Shown here: one piece after another, positions 62,156 to 64,000 of the stretch | Position numbering within the stretch: the stretch's first letter is position 1 | Layout of the letters: every line of letters starts with the position of its first letter | Assembly: GCF_000422425.1 (NCBI RefSeq) | Contig: NZ_AULT01000031.1 | Span: 1 to 64,000, forward strand | DNA from: Oceanospirillum beijerinckii DSM 7166 | GTDB lineage: Bacteria; Pseudomonadota; Gammaproteobacteria; Pseudomonadales; Halomonadaceae | DNA length: 64,000 bases | Reading direction: 5' to 3' | Position numbers and translations under genes: made by a program | Notes under the pieces: model-generated | Seen by the model: only the letters and a program-made list of their open reading frames with translations | What the model was told of the DNA's origin: nothing | Database searches by the model: none

Positions 62156-64000
62156 TTATGCCACGATAAAGTTACTGCTACTTAGCTCGCCTTGTCCCAC
62201 ATCGCACAACACAGCGACCAACTGAATATCTTCGGCCATTACCAGTGCATCACTTGAGCCCGACTGCTCAAGATGCCAGAGGTAAGCGTTATTATTCTGA
62301 TAGGAGATTAAACCGACTTTGTCATCTGCAGCATTGACCTGTATACCTGATACGGGAGTAGAATCCTCAGACAAAGCCTGTAACAAATCACTGCCCGTGC
62401 TGCTTTTCGTCAGCTCAATATCATCATCCAATGTGGTATTGAGTTCTACAATACTGAACTCAGAACTGCTGGCACCCAAAGTGAACGTACTACCACCGGC
62501 ACTAATCAGAGCCGTATCGGTATAGGCAAACTGTAAGTTACTGCCTGAAGGCACATTGCTTTCCGCAGTCAGGTCTGTGTTTTGCCAAGCTATGATGTCA
62601 TTCTGGACATTAAAGCTATCAATGGAGTCTACCCCCTGAACGTTAACAGAGGATAAAACAACGATATCAGCAGCGGCTTCACTTTCAGCCAGGTCAATCA
62701 TGTCATCACCGCCTAAACCACTCACCCTGTCTGCGCCTTCGCCCGGAGTCAAAGTATCATCAGAGCTGTTTCCGGTAATAACATCACCTACGCCTGAACC
62801 AACAATAGTCAATTCTCTTGTCGTTAAATCCGCACCATTAATGGATATACTGACAGTGTCAGAATCCACGTTCAGGCTCGATAGGTTGAGAGATGACTCA
62901 TCCATGTTAATGATGAAAGTATCTTTTTCCCCGGTACCAGACAGTATTATCGGCTTATTATCCAGCTCAGAACTATTTAAGGTAACGCTCGCAGCAGCGT
63001 CGGCCGTAATCTGCATTTTTTCAACATTGATAATATCAATTGTATTGGCGGATAAATCCAGTGTATCTGTAAAAAGCAATACATCCGTACCACTGCCAGC
63101 ATCCAAAGCAAAATCCCCCCCGACGATAGTGAAGGTATCATCACCCGCACCACCAGTCATCGAGGTTAGAAGCTCACTTTGAGTTATGGTCAGATTGCCA
63201 GTTAAGTGGTTAGCATTGACGCCTTGAGCTGTAATACTTGCCAAGGTGACATTCTGGCTACCCGATATATTAACAATACTACCCGATTCACTGCCTGTAA
63301 GCGCACTCAGTTCAACAGCGTTACTGACTGAGCTTAGGTTAATAACTTCAAAATCGCTGACATCAATACTCCCTGTCTGACTGGCAGCCACACTGATATT
63401 GATACTATCTGCAGCGCCATCCGTTGGCGTATCGAATGTGATTGCGCTACCTAAATCGCTGGACAACAAAATACCCTGTCGCTGAGATAGGCTGTAAGTG
63501 CCTGCACCCTCAGCGCTCGCAAACTCAATAAAGTCGACATTTAGGTTTGAGAAATCGCCTGTACCACCGGATAGAAGGCGGATAGTGGTTGTTGCCAAGC
63601 TGGAGGAGGTATCCAGGGAAGAGAGCCCTGTCACTTGATCCAGGGTAAGACCCAAGGTGATATTGCTGCTACCCGAAAATACAACTTCAGTGGGTAAGTA
63701 TCCCTCACTATCCAGTAAATAGAGCACATCGCCGTTATTCCCGGAAAGCTTTAGAATCTCAACCTGATCCGTCTCTTCGCTTTCAATGCTGACAGTACCC
63801 GTAGATTGTAGGGTTACGCTGTCAGTTCTACCGGAAGTACCGTCCAAAGAAACCTGGGCACCATCACTGGTAATAATGGTCACATCATTTTCATCAAGGT
63901 TTTGCAGCTGAATGTTGGTTGCAGCGCTTAAGTCCAGCACGGCATCCTTACCCTCGATCATTGCACTGACCGTGTTAATTTTATCGCCAGTGATTAACTT
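62156..64000 (-). CDS. RTX-type large secreted/surface protein, C-terminal part
   Basis: The frame is open from 62156 to the window edge, so at least 614 residues of the C-terminus are present and the N-terminus is missing. The sequence has repeated beta-strand units of Ser, Thr, Asp and Gly and clear RTX-like calcium-binding segments (GGAGDDTFTIV; GNSSDDTLTPGEGADRVSGL; GGDDMIDLAE). The last 100 residues, with LYLWHL-type hydrophobic sequence in a poor-in-Cys context, could be a type I secretion signal. It is probably an adhesin or exported beta-helix protein. No secretion genes are seen in the window. Confidence 0.75.
   Translation of the reverse strand, partial: KLITGDKINTVSAMIEGKDAVLDLSAATNIQLQNLDENDVTIITSDGAQVSLDGTSGRTDSVTLQSTGTVSIESEETDQVEILKLSGNNGDVLYLLDSEGYLPTEVVFSGSSNITLGLTLDQVTGLSSLDTSSSLATTTIRLLSGGTGDFSNLNVDFIEFASAEGAGTYSLSQRQGILLSSDLGSAITFDTPTDGAADSINISVAASQTGSIDVSDFEVINLSSVSNAVELSALTGSESGSIVNISGSQNVTLASITAQGVNANHLTGNLTITQSELLTSMTGGAGDDTFTIVGGDFALDAGSGTDVLLFTDTLDLSANTIDIINVEKMQITADAAASVTLNSSELDNKPIILSGTGEKDTFIINMDESSLNLSSLNVDSDTVSISINGADLTTRELTIVGSGVGDVITGNSSDDTLTPGEGADRVSGLGGDDMIDLAESEAAADIVVLSSVNVQGVDSIDSFNVQNDIIAWQNTDLTAESNVPSGSNLQFAYTDTALISAGGSTFTLGASSSEFSIVELNTTLDDDIELTKSSTGSDLLQALSEDSTPVSGIQVNAADDKVGLISYQNNNAYLWHLEQSGSSDALVMAEDIQLVAVLCDVGQGELSSSNFIVA

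Overview
The window looks like chromosomal DNA of a marine gammaproteobacterium, most likely an Oceanospirillaceae-type organism. Supporting this are a class II hybrid-cluster protein with its reductase, a norVW-type NorR activator, many LysR regulators, periplasmic-binding/GGDEF signalling proteins, DUF4202, and moderate GC in the lines I counted. I see no rRNA, tRNA, CRISPR array or integrase. The taxonomic call is an inference.

Layout. 1-252: broken-off N-terminus of an IS1182-type transposase. 351-7864: copper/silver block on the minus strand (outer-membrane factor, adaptor with a long Met/His repeat tail, CusA pump, a b562-like Met/His-rich secreted protein and a small Cys/His-rich protein). 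8018-18133: nitrosative-stress block. NorR is followed by a four-gene operon with a proton-channel (ExbB/MotA-like) pair on the other strand, a chemoreceptor gene carrying one in-frame stop, and hcp-hcr. Upstream of hcp are three GATGT-N7-ACATC boxes and a textbook sigma-54 promoter, so NorR very probably drives hcp. 18289-29819: signalling and metabolism (divergent GGDEF protein, histidine kinase/FixJ-type regulator/periplasmic binding protein operon, solute-binding protein, DUF4202, NadE, an EAL protein behind Fur-like boxes, an NMT1-GGDEF fusion, a short-chain dehydrogenase). 30167-45894: an aldehyde dehydrogenase behind a sigma-54 promoter, RstB/RstA-like two-component genes, a secreted S41 peptidase, MocR/DJ-1 divergent pair, a frameshifted EamA exporter, LysR regulators with clear operator palindromes, and two GNAT acetyltransferases.

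46154-49559 is a compact operon: a 31-codon leader ORF, a GshB-like ATP-grasp ligase, and a fusion of an N-formylglutamate amidohydrolase domain to a DUF1704 metallopeptidase (HExxxH plus QEGLA), followed by a small transposase-type HTH protein. 49625-54943 is a defence-type insertion: a Phd/YefM antitoxin with a toxin gene broken by one stop codon, then a 1502-residue STAND NTPase with an N-terminal Mrr-like nuclease domain (Avs-like). A LysR 3' remnant marks its right edge. 55294-64000 returns to housekeeping and regulatory genes (EamA, TrhO, LysR, TauE), a MITE-like palindromic repeat, a charged secreted coiled-coil protein, and the C-terminal part of an RTX-type surface or secreted protein that runs off the window.

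The best candidates for new biology are the Avs-like protein, the ATP-grasp/DUF1704 operon with its leader ORF, the proton-channel operon, and the NorR-sigma-54-hcp circuit. Three genes (chemoreceptor, EamA exporter, toxin) each carry exactly one disabling change, so recent decay or sequencing error should be tested for all three.
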